Position numbers and translations under genes: made by a program. The notes beneath the pieces were generated by a model. The model was not told the origin of the DNA, searched no databases, and saw nothing but the letters and a program-made list of their open reading frames with translations. A stretch of DNA of 64,000 nucleotides from Paenibacillus oryzae (GTDB taxonomy: Bacteria > Bacillota > Bacilli > Paenibacillales > Paenibacillaceae), in assembly GCF_001675045.1 (NCBI RefSeq), contig NZ_LYPA01000071.1:181311-245310 (forward strand), given 5' to 3'. This document shows positions 1 to 8,027 of the stretch, piece after piece. Numbering within the stretch: the stretch's first letter is position 1; each line of letters opens with the position of its first letter.

Positions 1-444
1 CCCCGTCGCTTTTCCGGCCGCTGTTGCAGCTTCAATAACGGAAGCAAACGGCTTGGAGACATCCTCGTTGGAGACGCTTATTGCGGCGTTGTATGTTTTA
101 TGGCCGGTGGCAAAAGCCGTGCCCGCAGACGCGGAATCCGTGACGACGCCGGAAACAACGGCGCCTCCGTCCTCTCCGCGGTCAGCGTAAGTAGTCGCTT
201 GGCCTACATAGATGCTATCCAGCGTGAGATGGTCCACATTTTTGTTGTACATAAGATAATTTCTTGCAGCGGTTACTTGAGCCGGACCCATGCCGTCTCC
301 AATCAGCACAATCAGATTCCGGGAGGAAGTTGTCCCGGCCTCTGAACTTTTTGCGGAATCCTCTGCCGCAAATGCCATTGGAGTCATCATGACGGACATT
401 GCCATACACCCCGCCAGAACGGCGCGAACTGCTTTCTTTTTCAA
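1..444 (-). CDS. Alkaline phosphatase, N-terminal part (gene continues past left edge)
   Basis: The first 148 codons of a secreted alkaline phosphatase that hydrolyses phosphomonoesters outside the membrane. It starts at TTG 444, eight bases after a GGAGGA site; no ATG fits as well. The N-terminus is a signal peptide (KKK, hydrophobic stretch, MAFA/AED cleavage). The metal-binding IGDGMG motif follows near residue 47, and the TDSASAGTAFATG motif near residue 103 supplies the nucleophilic serine typical of the family. The C-terminal half, with the remaining zinc ligands, lies outside the window. PHO-like direct repeats lie directly upstream, so phosphate starvation is the likely inducer. Confidence 0.9.
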   Translation of the reverse strand, partial: MKKKAVRAVLAGCMAMSVMMTPMAFAAEDSAKSSEAGTTSSRNLIVLIGDGMGPAQVTAARNYLMYNKNVDHLTLDSIYVGQATTYADRGEDGGAVVSGVVTDSASAGTAFATGHKTYNAAISVSNEDVSKPFASVIEAATAAGKATG

Positions 445-485
445 AAAAATCTCCTCCGCTTTGAAACCGATTTAAAATCTATTTC

Positions 486-528
486 ATTATGAAAGCGAAT
501 CGTAAACGGAGAATTAGAGCAAAGTTAA
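486..528 (-). promoter_or_regulatory. Candidate PHO box and -10 of the alkaline phosphatase gene
   Basis: Reading the minus strand, hexamers TTAACT, CTAATT, TTTACG and the weaker CTTTCA recur with exact 5-bp spacers (period 11). A -10-like CATAAT (491-486) overlaps the last one by two bases. The first three repeats cover the -35 region, as in PhoP-activated promoters of Bacillus, whose boxes are TT(A/C/T)A(C/A)A-like repeats with about 5-bp spacers. The start codon is about 40 bp downstream. PhoP control is inferred. Confidence 0.6.
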
Positions 529-558
529 GAAATAGTAAAAGAGGGCATTCATTGAAAC

Positions 559-596
559 AAAAAAAAGCCGCCGGGCTAATGAAAGCCCAAGCGGCG
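559..596 (-). terminator. Rho-independent terminator of glyA
   Basis: On the minus strand a GC-rich stem (GCCGC/GCGGC outer, AGCCC/GGGCT inner) is followed by a run of eight T. It lies 40-75 bases past the glyA stop codon. Confidence 0.85.
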
Positions 597-633
597 CTTG
601 ATTGGTGTCCTGCCAAACGGGGCAGGGCAACCC

Positions 634-1881
634 TTAATATTTAATGGACGGGTAAAGAGGGAACTTGGCTGTCAGGTCAGCGACCAGACCGCGAGCTTTA
701 GTCAAAACAGCTTCGTCCTCCGGATTTTTCAACACCATAGCAATGACCTCGGCAATAACCTTCATAGCCGCCTCATCCATGCCGCGTGTTGTAGCTGCAG
801 GCGTGCCGATCCGAACGCCGCTTGTAATAAACGGGCTGGTTGGATCAAACGGAATGGCATTTTTGTTGGCAGTGATGCCAACGGAATCCAGCACATGCTC
901 CGCTACTTTGCCTGTAATGTTCAGGTTGCGCGTATCAATCAGCATCAAGTGGTTGTCTGTGCCGCCGGAAACAATGTTCAGGCCTTTAGCAACAAGCTCC
1001 TCGGACAACACTTTGGCGTTGTTGATAACGTTTTGCGCATATTCCTTGAAGGAAGGCTGCAGAGCCTCACCTAAAGCTACTGCTTTGGCTGCAATGATAT
1101 GCATCAGAGGGCCGCCTTGAGTGCCAGGGAAAACCGCTTTGTCGATTGCCGCCGCCCACGATTTGCGGCAAAGAATCAGGCCGCCGCGAGGACCGCGAAG
1201 CGTTTTGTGCGTTGTTGTCGTAACAAAATGGGCGTGAGGCACCGGATTCGGGTGAAGTCCGGCAGCGACAAGACCAGCGATATGAGCCATGTCGACCATA
1301 AACAGCGCGCCTACATCATTGGCGATAGCAGCCAGCTTTTCAAAATCGATCGTACGCGGATAAGCGCTTGCTCCGGCAACCAGCATGCGAGGGCGATGCT
1401 TGAACGCCAGCTTGCGAACTTCCTCGTAATCAATAGTGAAGCTGTCTTCCTGTACGCCGTATGCAACGAAGTTGTACAGCAAGCCGGAAGCATTAACCGG
1501 GCTGCCGTGCGTCAAGTGGCCGCCATGGGCCAGGTTCATGCCCAATACGGTGTCGCCAGGCTTCAATGCAGCCAAATACACAGCCATGTTGGCTTGAGCG
1601 CCGGAATGGGGCTGAACATTGGCATGCTCCGCGCCAAACAATTCCTTGGCACGATCGCGAGCCAGGTCCTCAACGATATCAACATGCTCGCAGCCGCCGT
1701 AGTAACGCTTGCCCGGATAACCCTCGGCATATTTATTCGTAAGCACCGTGCCCATAGCTTCAAGCACCGCTTCGCTCACGATGTTTTCCGATGCAATCAG
1801 TTCGATGTTGTCGCGCTGGCGTTGCAATTCAAGTCCAATCGCCTTCAATACCTCTGGGTCTTGCTTTGAAATGTTTTCCAT
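634..1881 (-). CDS. glyA: Serine hydroxymethyltransferase
   Basis: PLP enzyme that interconverts serine + tetrahydrofolate with glycine + 5,10-methylene-THF, the main one-carbon source in the cytoplasm. The 415-residue product has the family's usual length. Visible motifs are IASENIVSEAVL near the N-terminus, the KRYYGGCEHVD region, HGGHLTHGSPVN, and the PLP-lysine segment TTTTHKTLRGPRGG. The start is ATG 1881, seven bases after GGAGGAG; an in-frame TTG six bases upstream is too close to that site. It is the last gene of the ywl-type cluster and ends at a terminator. Confidence 0.97.
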   Translation of the reverse strand: MENISKQDPEVLKAIGLELQRQRDNIELIASENIVSEAVLEAMGTVLTNKYAEGYPGKRYYGGCEHVDIVEDLARDRAKELFGAEHANVQPHSGAQANMAVYLAALKPGDTVLGMNLAHGGHLTHGSPVNASGLLYNFVAYGVQEDSFTIDYEEVRKLAFKHRPRMLVAGASAYPRTIDFEKLAAIANDVGALFMVDMAHIAGLVAAGLHPNPVPHAHFVTTTTHKTLRGPRGGLILCRKSWAAAIDKAVFPGTQGGPLMHIIAAKAVALGEALQPSFKEYAQNVINNAKVLSEELVAKGLNIVSGGTDNHLMLIDTRNLNITGKVAEHVLDSVGITANKNAIPFDPTSPFITSGVRIGTPAATTRGMDEAAMKVIAEVIAMVLKNPEDEAVLTKARGLVADLTAKFPLYPSIKY

Positions 1882-1932
1882 GTTCAAGCTCCTCCTTGTT
1901 TATCATTCATTATGGTTGGTAGAAGTTGCAGA

Positions 1933-2544
1933 TTAGTTGCAGTGCCCGGAGGCGTCCTCCTGCCCGGCAGCAGGATGAATTTCATAGACGGCGCGAACGC
2001 CGCCAATCAATTTCGGTCTTGTATAAGCCATCGTGACATGAGCTTCGCCGATTGAACTGACAGACGGCCTCACGGGCACTGCCACGGGACGCAAATGCAT
2101 GCCGATAAACGTATCGCCGATATCGATGCCCGCATGCGCCTTCACGGACTCCACCAGACAAGGGTCCTTCAGCCGGCTATAAGCATAAGCCGCCATAGAG
2201 CCTCCCGCTGTGCGTACCGGAATGGCGTGTACGGGATCCAAACCATATTTTTCGGCAGCATGCCTCTCCAGCACCAGCGCCCGGTTCAAATGCTCGCAGC
2301 ACTGGAATACCGGCACAAAGCCGATATCCTTGCGGGCCGCTTCAATGCCTTCATATAAAGCCGAAGCAGTCTCCAGCGCGCCCGCCGTACCGATGGCGCG
2401 TCCCAACACCTCGCTGGTACTGGTTCCAACAACTATCAGTTGACCGGGCTTCAAGCCTCCCGCTTCCGACAATTCGCGAACTGCCGTTTCCACTTGGGAC
2501 GACCAGAGCCGAAGCTCTGGCGTAATGTGATTGTTCTGACTCAT
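1933..2544 (-). CDS. ywlG: YwlG-type protein (UPF0340/TIGR01440 family)
   Basis: A 203-residue member of the UPF0340 family whose molecular role is not established. It starts at ATG 2544 behind AGGAG. Recognisable family stretches are LKPGQLIVVGTSTSEVLG, FQCCEHLNRALV and IGDTFIGMHLRPVAVPVR, with an adjacent Cys-Cys pair. No signal peptide or membrane segment is seen, so it is cytoplasmic. It lies between rpiB and glyA, as ywlG does in B. subtilis, which supports the name. A tight link to glyA suggests co-transcription but not function. Confidence 0.88.
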   Translation of the reverse strand: MSQNNHITPELRLWSSQVETAVRELSEAGGLKPGQLIVVGTSTSEVLGRAIGTAGALETASALYEGIEAARKDIGFVPVFQCCEHLNRALVLERHAAEKYGLDPVHAIPVRTAGGSMAAYAYSRLKDPCLVESVKAHAGIDIGDTFIGMHLRPVAVPVRPSVSSIGEAHVTMAYTRPKLIGGVRAVYEIHPAAGQEDASGHCN

Positions 2545-2600
2545 GCTGAATTCCGCTCCTTTTGGGTTAAACCGATTCTTGCAAGAAGGGACGGGAAAAT

Positions 2601-3047
2601 TTACTTCTTCTCCTCCAGCTGCATCACCTTACGAATGCGTCCTGCATGACGCTCCCCGCCTGAAAACGGCGTTTCAAGCCAAGTGCGGACGATTTCCTGA
2701 GCCAAGCCAGGTCCAATGACCCGTTCGCCCATGGCAAGCACGTTAGTGTCGTTATGCTCCCGCGTTGCCTTGGCCGAAAACAGGTCGTGCACCAGCGCGC
2801 AGCGAATGCCGGCGTGCTTGTTCGCCGCGATGGACATCCCGATGCCCGTACCGCAAATCAGAATGCCGCGGTCCGCATCGCCTTGGGCCACCAAATCGCA
2901 TACCGGCAGCGCATAGTCCGGATAATCAACGGACTGCTCGCAGTCGCAGCCCAAATCCTGAATGTCGTGGCCCAGCGATTTCAACAACGGAACAATTTCA
3001 TCCTTCAAGCGGTAGCCGGCATGGTCTGCGCCAATGGCTATTTTCAT
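2601..3047 (-). CDS. rpiB: Ribose-5-phosphate isomerase B
   Basis: Converts ribose 5-phosphate and ribulose 5-phosphate in the pentose phosphate pathway (LacAB/RpiB fold). The sequence opens with MKIAIGADHAGYRLKD and contains the active-site stretch ILICGTGIGMSIAANK with the catalytic Cys, and a conserved THR-like AKATREHNDTNVLAMGERV segment. The 148-residue product from ATG 3047 matches the family length. An ATG at 3053 is also possible; GAGGAG lies 4 or 10 bases away respectively. It is separated from ywlE by a terminator, so it probably has its own promoter (TATACT, 3123-3118). Confidence 0.95.
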   Translation of the reverse strand: MKIAIGADHAGYRLKDEIVPLLKSLGHDIQDLGCDCEQSVDYPDYALPVCDLVAQGDADRGILICGTGIGMSIAANKHAGIRCALVHDLFSAKATREHNDTNVLAMGERVIGPGLAQEIVRTWLETPFSGGERHAGRIRKVMQLEEKK

Positions 3048-3196
3048 CGTCATCTCTCTCCTCATCGTTCTTTCTCCGAATTCGGGCTTCTTTTTGCCAA
3101 ACAAGCCCTATGACGATAGTATACCTTTTCTTCAGACAAGAAACGACACCAAAGAGCTTGTGCAAAAGCGAAAAAGCAAGCATACCGGATGAAAAC

Positions 3197-3239
3197 AAAA
3201 AAAGAGCATGACATGCTCCTACCAGCATGTTTGCTCTTT
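3197..3239 (-). terminator. Rho-independent terminator downstream of ywlE
   Basis: On the minus strand AAAGAGCA...TGCTCTTT pairs perfectly around an inner palindrome (GAGCATG/CATGCTC) and runs into seven T. The rest of the 3048-3353 gap contains only the probable rpiB -10 and no gene that I can see. Confidence 0.8.
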
Positions 3240-3353
3240 GCCCAGGCGACCGGCCGTATACTCCGATGCTCCACCGTGGTTATCCCACTTCCGTCGCCAG
3301 TTACATCGGAATCCGTATATGTGAGTCCATCATATCGCAAACTTGCAAAATAA

Positions 3354-3959
3354 TCAATCCGCTTCTGTGCCGGAAAATGTGGAATCCGAATCCAGCTTGT
3401 CCAGCAGCTTGCCAATTGCCTCCTGTATTTCTTGCGAACAGCTCTCGTAGGTAGATAACGAGCCTCCAAACGGATCTGCGATATCAAAGCTTGGAATCGT
3501 CTTCTCCAGCTCCAGCATCCTCTGTCTTTCCTCCTTGGTTAGCTGGCCGCCAATCGCCCCCCTCATCTGCATGTCGCTGTACAGGCTCTCCAGCTCCGAA
3601 ATATTCGCCGCCACGGCCGTATCGCTATATACAAACTCTTTGAGCGTATAGGTCTTGTCCACCGCTTCGGGATGATAATGCAGCACGTCCCGCTTATGCC
3701 CGCTTGTCATCGTAAGAATCAGATCCGCCCATTCAACGGCTTCCGCTGTAAGCCGGCTTGAGGAGCCGGCGTGGGAAACCTTTCTCCGGCGCAACGATTC
3801 CAGCGCATTCCCGGACACAGGAAGCCCGTCCACCGTAGAGACGCCCGCCGAACGCACCGACACAGCCATGCCTCTCGCCTGCGCCATCTCTCGCAGCAGG
3901 GCCTCGGCCATCGGGGAACGGCATGTATTGCCCGTGCAAACAAACAAAATCGATTTCAC
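3354..3959 (-). CDS. ywlE: Low-molecular-weight protein phosphatase, YwlE-type (protein arginine phosphatase)
   Basis: Cytoplasmic LMW-PTP-fold phosphatase; in B. subtilis YwlE removes phosphate from arginine and opposes the McsB kinase in Clp-dependent protein quality control. The P-loop CTGNTCRSPMAEALL sits at residues 8-22 and the DPFGGS acid loop near residue 160. The chosen start is GTG 3959 behind AAGGAAGGGG; upstream ATGs lack a ribosome site. At 201 residues it is about 50 longer than YwlE, owing to an insertion around GGQLTKEERQRM and a C-terminal tail. Arginine rather than tyrosine specificity is inferred from synteny with ywlD and ywlF. Confidence 0.88.
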   Translation of the reverse strand: MKSILFVCTGNTCRSPMAEALLREMAQARGMAVSVRSAGVSTVDGLPVSGNALESLRRRKVSHAGSSSRLTAEAVEWADLILTMTSGHKRDVLHYHPEAVDKTYTLKEFVYSDTAVAANISELESLYSDMQMRGAIGGQLTKEERQRMLELEKTIPSFDIADPFGGSLSTYESCSQEIQEAIGKLLDKLDSDSTFSGTEAD

Positions 3960-4051
3960 AAAGCCCACCCCTTCCTTTATTTCCATCATTCATTGAACAG
4001 GCTCTGGCTGAGCGGGAGACCCCGTCTCCCATGTTTTCAGTCAGTCATATC

Positions 4052-4612
4052 TTAGAGGATAAATAAAATGCCAAATATGAATAAAATAGCCCCGCCGCAG
4101 GCTTCCCCGTATTCGCCCAAATTTCCGCTTACCTTTCTGCCCAGCAGCAAACCAAGCATTGACATCAGACCGCCCAAAATGCCGAATAAAGCAACCGTCA
4201 GCCACAAATTTGCGGAAAACACGCCCAGCGTAATGCCAACCGAAAAAGCATCAACGCTGACGCTGAAAGCAAGGACAAGAAGCCCCCATAGCGACCGGTG
4301 ATCCAGTGACCGGACCTCCTCTCCCCGAAAGGAGCTGTACATCATATGAACGCCAAGCAGCACTAGAAGCACGCCTGCCGCCGTTGTCGCCATTTTGCCA
4401 AGCAGACCGCTTACCAGGTGGCCGGTCCATACACCGCCTAGCGGCATTAACACATGGAACAGGCCGATTACAAAGCCCATCTTGGCGATATCCCTAAGCC
4501 GAATGCCTTTTAGCCCGATGCCGAGCCCCAACGAAAAGGCGTCAAAACCGAGTGCCAGCGCAATAAATAGCAGCGTCAGCGCTTGTCCGATAATTGCATG
4601 AGCATCCCACAC
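4052..4612 (-). CDS. mntP: Manganese efflux pump MntP family (YwlD position)
   Basis: Six-helix inner-membrane protein of the MntP (DUF204) family that exports Mn(II). The two inverted halves carry matching acidic motifs, GFDAFSLGLG near the N-terminus and SVDAFSVGITLG in the second half, which form the ion path in this family. It starts at GTG 4612, seven bases after GGGGGAG, giving 186 residues, the normal length. I see no Mn-sensing yybP-ykoY riboswitch upstream, only a hexanucleotide repeat tract. Confidence 0.9.
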   Translation of the reverse strand: MWDAHAIIGQALTLLFIALALGFDAFSLGLGIGLKGIRLRDIAKMGFVIGLFHVLMPLGGVWTGHLVSGLLGKMATTAAGVLLVLLGVHMMYSSFRGEEVRSLDHRSLWGLLVLAFSVSVDAFSVGITLGVFSANLWLTVALFGILGGLMSMLGLLLGRKVSGNLGEYGEACGGAILFIFGILFIL

Positions 4613-4696
4613 GCCATCTCTCCCCCATGTCCGCAGCGTTCTTTAAACCAGCATATGCGGACGAGGGGCCAAACATGTCCCGATCGAGACTATGGC

Positions 4697-4762
4697 TGCG
4701 ACTGCGACTGCGACTGCGACTGCGACTGCGACTGCGACTGCGACTGCGACTGCGACTGCGAC
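4697..4762. repeat. Hexanucleotide microsatellite, eleven perfect TGCGAC units
   Basis: Eleven exact tandem copies of TGCGAC fill 66 bp between the sua5 stop (4803) and the mntP start (4612). The tract is read through by any sua5-mntP transcript and lies about 85 bp upstream of the mntP start. Such tracts change length by slippage; no coding role is evident. Confidence 0.95.
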
Positions 4763-4802
4763 AAGTTTATCCTGAAATCAGATGCCTAGCAAGGTCGAGC
4801 TG

Positions 4803-5924
4803 TCAGTTCAGCTTAATAACTTTGCTGGCTGCTTTGCTCAAGCGGTTCATCAATGCCCGGCCTATCCCTTCTTCGGAGCAGGACTCCGCCCATAAGGATA
4901 CGGCTCCCTCTTCGTCAAAACGGCGCAGCGCGGCATACAAGCGGGCAGCCGCCTCGTCAAGCCTCTGACGGCTTCCCATATTCATTTTCACATCAGCTTC
5001 ATACCGACGAATGCTTTCTGAAAAAGCCAACACGCCTGTTCGTTCGCCGCGAGCTGAGGCCTCTGCCAGCCGGGCCGCAATATATGCCTCCGTTTGCTCG
5101 GGGCTGCCCTCCACCAGCGTCAACTCGCCTTGTGGCGCATAATGAATATACTTCATCCCGGGCGAGCGGGGAGCTTCCTCTTGATCCGACAAGCCATCCT
5201 CGCCTCCCAGGACAGCAATATCCGGAAGAGCGCGCCGCAGCTTTTCCAGCGTTATCCCTCCCGGTCTCAAAATAGCAACGGTTTGCTCATCCAGCAGCTC
5301 GACTACGGTGGATTCAAGCCCCACTCCGGTTGCGCCGCCATCCACTATCCCGTGTATCAATCCATCCAAGTCGTCAAGCACATGGGACGCTTCCGTAGGA
5401 CTAGGCCTGCCGGAGCGATTAGCGCTAGGCGCTGCGACGGGACAGCCCGCCCGCCTGAGCAATTCCAGTGCCAAAGGATGATCCGGCATGCGAACGCCGA
5501 CCGTAGGCAGGTTAGCCGTCACCAGCGGCGATAACGCCCCTGATTGCACTGGCAGCACTATGGTCAACGGCCCCGGCCAAAATAGCTCCATCAGCTTCCC
5601 CGCAAGCGGCGGATAAGGCTTAACCAGCTCATCCAGTTGACCGCTATCCGCGATGTGCACGATCAGCGGATTGTCCGACGGGCGCCCCTTCGCTCTGAAG
5701 ATCCCGGCAACCGCATCGGTATTTCGCGCGTCCGCTCCCAGGCCGTACACCGTCTCCGTAGGAAAAGCCACGAGCCCGCCTCCCTGAAGCGTCTCCGCGG
5801 CCTCCTCAAGCCATGCGGCAGCCTCATGGGTTCCGCATCTATTATTGTTGTGCTGCGCATCCTGATCCCGGAATGAGCCCTTCACATTATCGTTATAAGT
5901 CGTCCATCTTTTGGTTTCCATCAT
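4803..5924 (-). CDS. ywlC: L-threonylcarbamoyladenylate synthase, Sua5/YwlC type
   Basis: Makes threonylcarbamoyl-AMP from threonine, bicarbonate and ATP for the t6A37 modification of ANN-decoding tRNAs. The YrdC-fold domain (about residues 38-225) shows LVAFPTETVYGLGADA, KGRPSDNPLIVHI and PSANRSGRPSPTEASHV. The Sua5 C-terminal domain (about 250-373) follows the linker PRSPGMKYIHYAPQ. The full length of 373 marks the two-domain Sua5 form rather than the short TsaC form. Start ATG 5924 (or 5921) has only a weak ribosome site. Gene order with mntP and spoIIR matches B. subtilis. Confidence 0.95.
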   Translation of the reverse strand: MMETKRWTTYNDNVKGSFRDQDAQHNNNRCGTHEAAAWLEEAAETLQGGGLVAFPTETVYGLGADARNTDAVAGIFRAKGRPSDNPLIVHIADSGQLDELVKPYPPLAGKLMELFWPGPLTIVLPVQSGALSPLVTANLPTVGVRMPDHPLALELLRRAGCPVAAPSANRSGRPSPTEASHVLDDLDGLIHGIVDGGATGVGLESTVVELLDEQTVAILRPGGITLEKLRRALPDIAVLGGEDGLSDQEEAPRSPGMKYIHYAPQGELTLVEGSPEQTEAYIAARLAEASARGERTGVLAFSESIRRYEADVKMNMGSRQRLDEAAARLYAALRRFDEEGAVSLWAESCSEEGIGRALMNRLSKAASKVIKLN

Positions 5925-6044
5925 TTCTGCGTGTCATTCCCTGTTCTATCCATGTAGGTATTGCCTTTGAACCTTGCCGGTTCACGGCTATTATAACATG
6001 ACTAAAAGTTTGTGTTCAAAAATAATCCCGACCTTGAACAATCT

Positions 6045-6893
6045 CTAAAACAAGGATTTGAACCAGTTAATAATTCCTTCAATCAGCTCCCATAAGAAAA
6101 ACCGCACCTCGGGAGCTTCTTCTTTGCTGTCACCATCCCCTTCAGCCGTCGAGGAGGAAGCATCTCCGCCCAATTCTGTCGATGCTGCCGCTTCGTCTTC
6201 AAGGCCTTGGCCGTTTACTGTATCAGATCGCGAGCTTTGGCTGCTCGTCTTCCCTTCGGCAGCAGCCGCCGTTTCGTTTGCCGATGCCGCAGACGCTTCT
6301 CCCGTAGCCGCATCGATGAAGCATAATGGAGGAAACAGCACGCACCACCAGTTTTGGCCTTCGCCTTCGCCGATTGTAATCAGCAAAGCTTCATACTCTC
6401 CGGCAGGATACACCTTGCTGCCGTACATTTTGGTCGGAAACTGAACATTGCCCAGAATGGCCGATGATTGATGGGGAAACCCTCTGCTCTCCAGCACGCC
6501 TGCCACTATGCCCTCCACCTCCGGCAGCCGGGACTGTATGACCTCGCGCGCTTCGGAAATATCGTTAAGGCCAATGGCCCAGCTGTTCATTGCTTTTACC
6601 ACTTCATCCCGCACAACACGCTTGACCGCCTGGTCGGCAGGACTGTCGGAATTGGCCAAAATACGCAGCCGAATGGCTTCTTGCGGAATATCACCTTGCG
6701 CCACTGCCGCATCCATGCGGCCGGCTTCCCAGCTCATCACCAGCACAAGCAGCGCCATTATAATAAAACCGTATGATTTACGGTAAGAAAATCGGTAGGG
6801 TCTTAGAGATGAAGCATCAGATAAAGGACGAGTCGTAATCGAAAGAGTAGAATCGGATGAATATGAAGGATAAAGGGAATAATTACGGGACAT
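6045..6893 (-). CDS. spoIIR: Stage II sporulation protein R
   Basis: Forespore protein secreted to the intermembrane space that triggers SpoIIGA to process pro-sigma-E in the mother cell. After a cytoplasmic leader of about 43 residues comes one membrane/signal segment (FIIMALLVLVMSW), then the conserved core IRLRILANSDSPADQAVKRVVRDEVV and NVQFPTKMYG...YPAGEYEALLITIGEGEGQNWWCVLFPPLCF. The C-terminal region after CFIDAATGE is a low-complexity Ala/Ser/Glu stretch ending in a short hydrophobic tail. The start is ATG 6893 behind GAGAGGAG; reading frame extends further upstream, but a sigma-F-like promoter lies there. Confidence 0.94.
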   Translation of the reverse strand: MSRNYSLYPSYSSDSTLSITTRPLSDASSLRPYRFSYRKSYGFIIMALLVLVMSWEAGRMDAAVAQGDIPQEAIRLRILANSDSPADQAVKRVVRDEVVKAMNSWAIGLNDISEAREVIQSRLPEVEGIVAGVLESRGFPHQSSAILGNVQFPTKMYGSKVYPAGEYEALLITIGEGEGQNWWCVLFPPLCFIDAATGEASAASANETAAAAEGKTSSQSSRSDTVNGQGLEDEAAASTELGGDASSSTAEGDGDSKEEAPEVRFFLWELIEGIINWFKSLF

Positions 6894-6957
6894 TACACAA
6901 GCTCCTCTCGCGCACCCGCCGGTGCGTCTGCTTGCGTTCCGGAACGTCTCTATCCCC

Positions 6958-6986
6958 AGTATGTCCGCCTCTCTCAATCTATAAAC
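6958..6986 (-). promoter_or_regulatory. Candidate sigma-F promoter of spoIIR
   Basis: GTTTA (6986-6982), a 15-bp spacer and GGACATACT (6966-6958) fit the sigma-F consensus GYWTA-N15-GGNRANANTW at most positions. It sits 65-90 bp upstream of the chosen start. spoIIR is a known sigma-F target in B. subtilis. Confidence 0.6.
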
Positions 6987-7077
6987 CTATTCATTTGCAA
7001 AAAAGAGGGCTATGATTGCTATATTGAAAAAATAGAGCGACTATCAAGCATCTTTCCAAAAAGAAGGAGTGTTGACA

Positions 7078-7974
7078 TTGCAGCAGCCCCCTTTATACGA
7101 AACCTATCGCCCTCTCCTGCTGGCCTTGGCCTACCGCATGCTTGGCTCCCGAAGCGACGCAGAGGATGTGGTGCAGGAAGTATTCACCCACTATTTTCAG
7201 CTTGATCAGGACAAAATCGAGCATTCAAAGTCATACCTAATCCGCATGACAACCAATCACTGCCTGAATCTGCAAGGCTCGGCCTATAAACGAAAAGAAA
7301 GCTACGTTGGAGAGTGGCTGCCGGAACCATCTGTCCTTTATGATGATGGCGCATCCCATGACCCTGCTCTCTTGTGGGACAAAAATGAAACCGTCACTTA
7401 TGCCATGCTCGTAATGCTGGAGCATCTAGGGCCCGTTGAGCGAGCCGTTTTTCTGCTGCGGGAGACACTCTCCTATGAATATGCGGAAATTGGCGATATT
7501 TTGGGCAAAAGCGAGGCGGCCTGCCGAAAAATCAACAGCCGGGCGAAACAAAAGCTTCATGCAGACAAGCCCGCGCCAGCCTTTAACCACGAACGCGCCG
7601 GCGCAATGGCGCAGGCGTTTATCAAAGCGGCGGAAACCGGGAATACAGAGACATTGCTCTCCATATTGACCGAAGATGCCGTATTGCTGTCCGACGGCGG
7701 AGGAAAAGCTCGCTCTGCCATCTTGCCCATTACGGGGAGGCGCCGCATTCTTGCTTTTTTTGCTGGTCTGCACCGGAAAGGCAGGTTCGAGAATGGTTTT
7801 CTTCCTGCCGTTGTTAACGGCCAAGCGGGCATGGTGCTGCTATCGGAACAATCGCCCCATATGATTTTGACTTTCAGATGGGACAAAAAAGGCGAAAAAA
7901 TCGAAGCCGTTTATATTGTGGTCAATCCTGAAAAGCTGAAGCATGTCACAAAACGGAATGCCATCTTGTCTTAA
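7078..7974 (+). CDS. ECF41-family RNA polymerase sigma factor with SnoaL-like C-terminal domain
   Basis: Extracytoplasmic-function sigma factor of the SigJ/ECF41 type. Sigma region 2 (DAEDVVQEVFTHYF) is near residue 30 and region 4 (SYEYAEIGDILGKSEAACRKINSRA) near 140. A long SnoaL-like C-terminal extension follows. Family signatures visible here are WLPEP between the regions, DGGGK in the extension and NPEKL near the end (usual form NPDKL). The start is set at TTG 7078, eight bases after AAGGAG; an earlier GTG overlaps that site. There is no anti-sigma gene, as expected for ECF41, where the extension regulates activity. The neighbouring carboxymuconolactone decarboxylase gene is the family's typical partner. 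The pair interrupts the conserved prmC-spoIIR order. Confidence 0.93.
   Translation: MQQPPLYETYRPLLLALAYRMLGSRSDAEDVVQEVFTHYFQLDQDKIEHSKSYLIRMTTNHCLNLQGSAYKRKESYVGEWLPEPSVLYDDGASHDPALLWDKNETVTYAMLVMLEHLGPVERAVFLLRETLSYEYAEIGDILGKSEAACRKINSRAKQKLHADKPAPAFNHERAGAMAQAFIKAAETGNTETLLSILTEDAVLLSDGGGKARSAILPITGRRRILAFFAGLHRKGRFENGFLPAVVNGQAGMVLLSEQSPHMILTFRWDKKGEKIEAVYIVVNPEKLKHVTKRNAILS
7944..7970 (+). promoter_or_regulatory. Candidate ECF41-dependent promoter of the decarboxylase gene
   Basis: TGTCACA (7944-7950), a 16-bp spacer and TGTC (7967-7970) resemble the ECF41 target promoter as I recall it (TGTCACA about 16 bp from CGTC). It lies inside the last codons of the sigma gene and would start transcription about 50 bp before the next gene. 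Confidence 0.5.
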
Positions 7975-8027
7975 GAGTATAGCCGATCCTATAAACCGGC
8001 TCATCTCATGACAAGGGGCGATTAACC

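Noticed and set aside
4613..4802. Manganese-sensing yybP-ykoY riboswitch in front of mntP
   Set aside because: None of the conserved blocks is visible; the region is dominated by the hexamer tract.
4583..4968. Plus-strand frames encoding CDCD or RLRL repeats through the TGCGAC tract
   Set aside because: They are translations of the microsatellite joined to antisense sua5; no ribosome site and no conserved domain.
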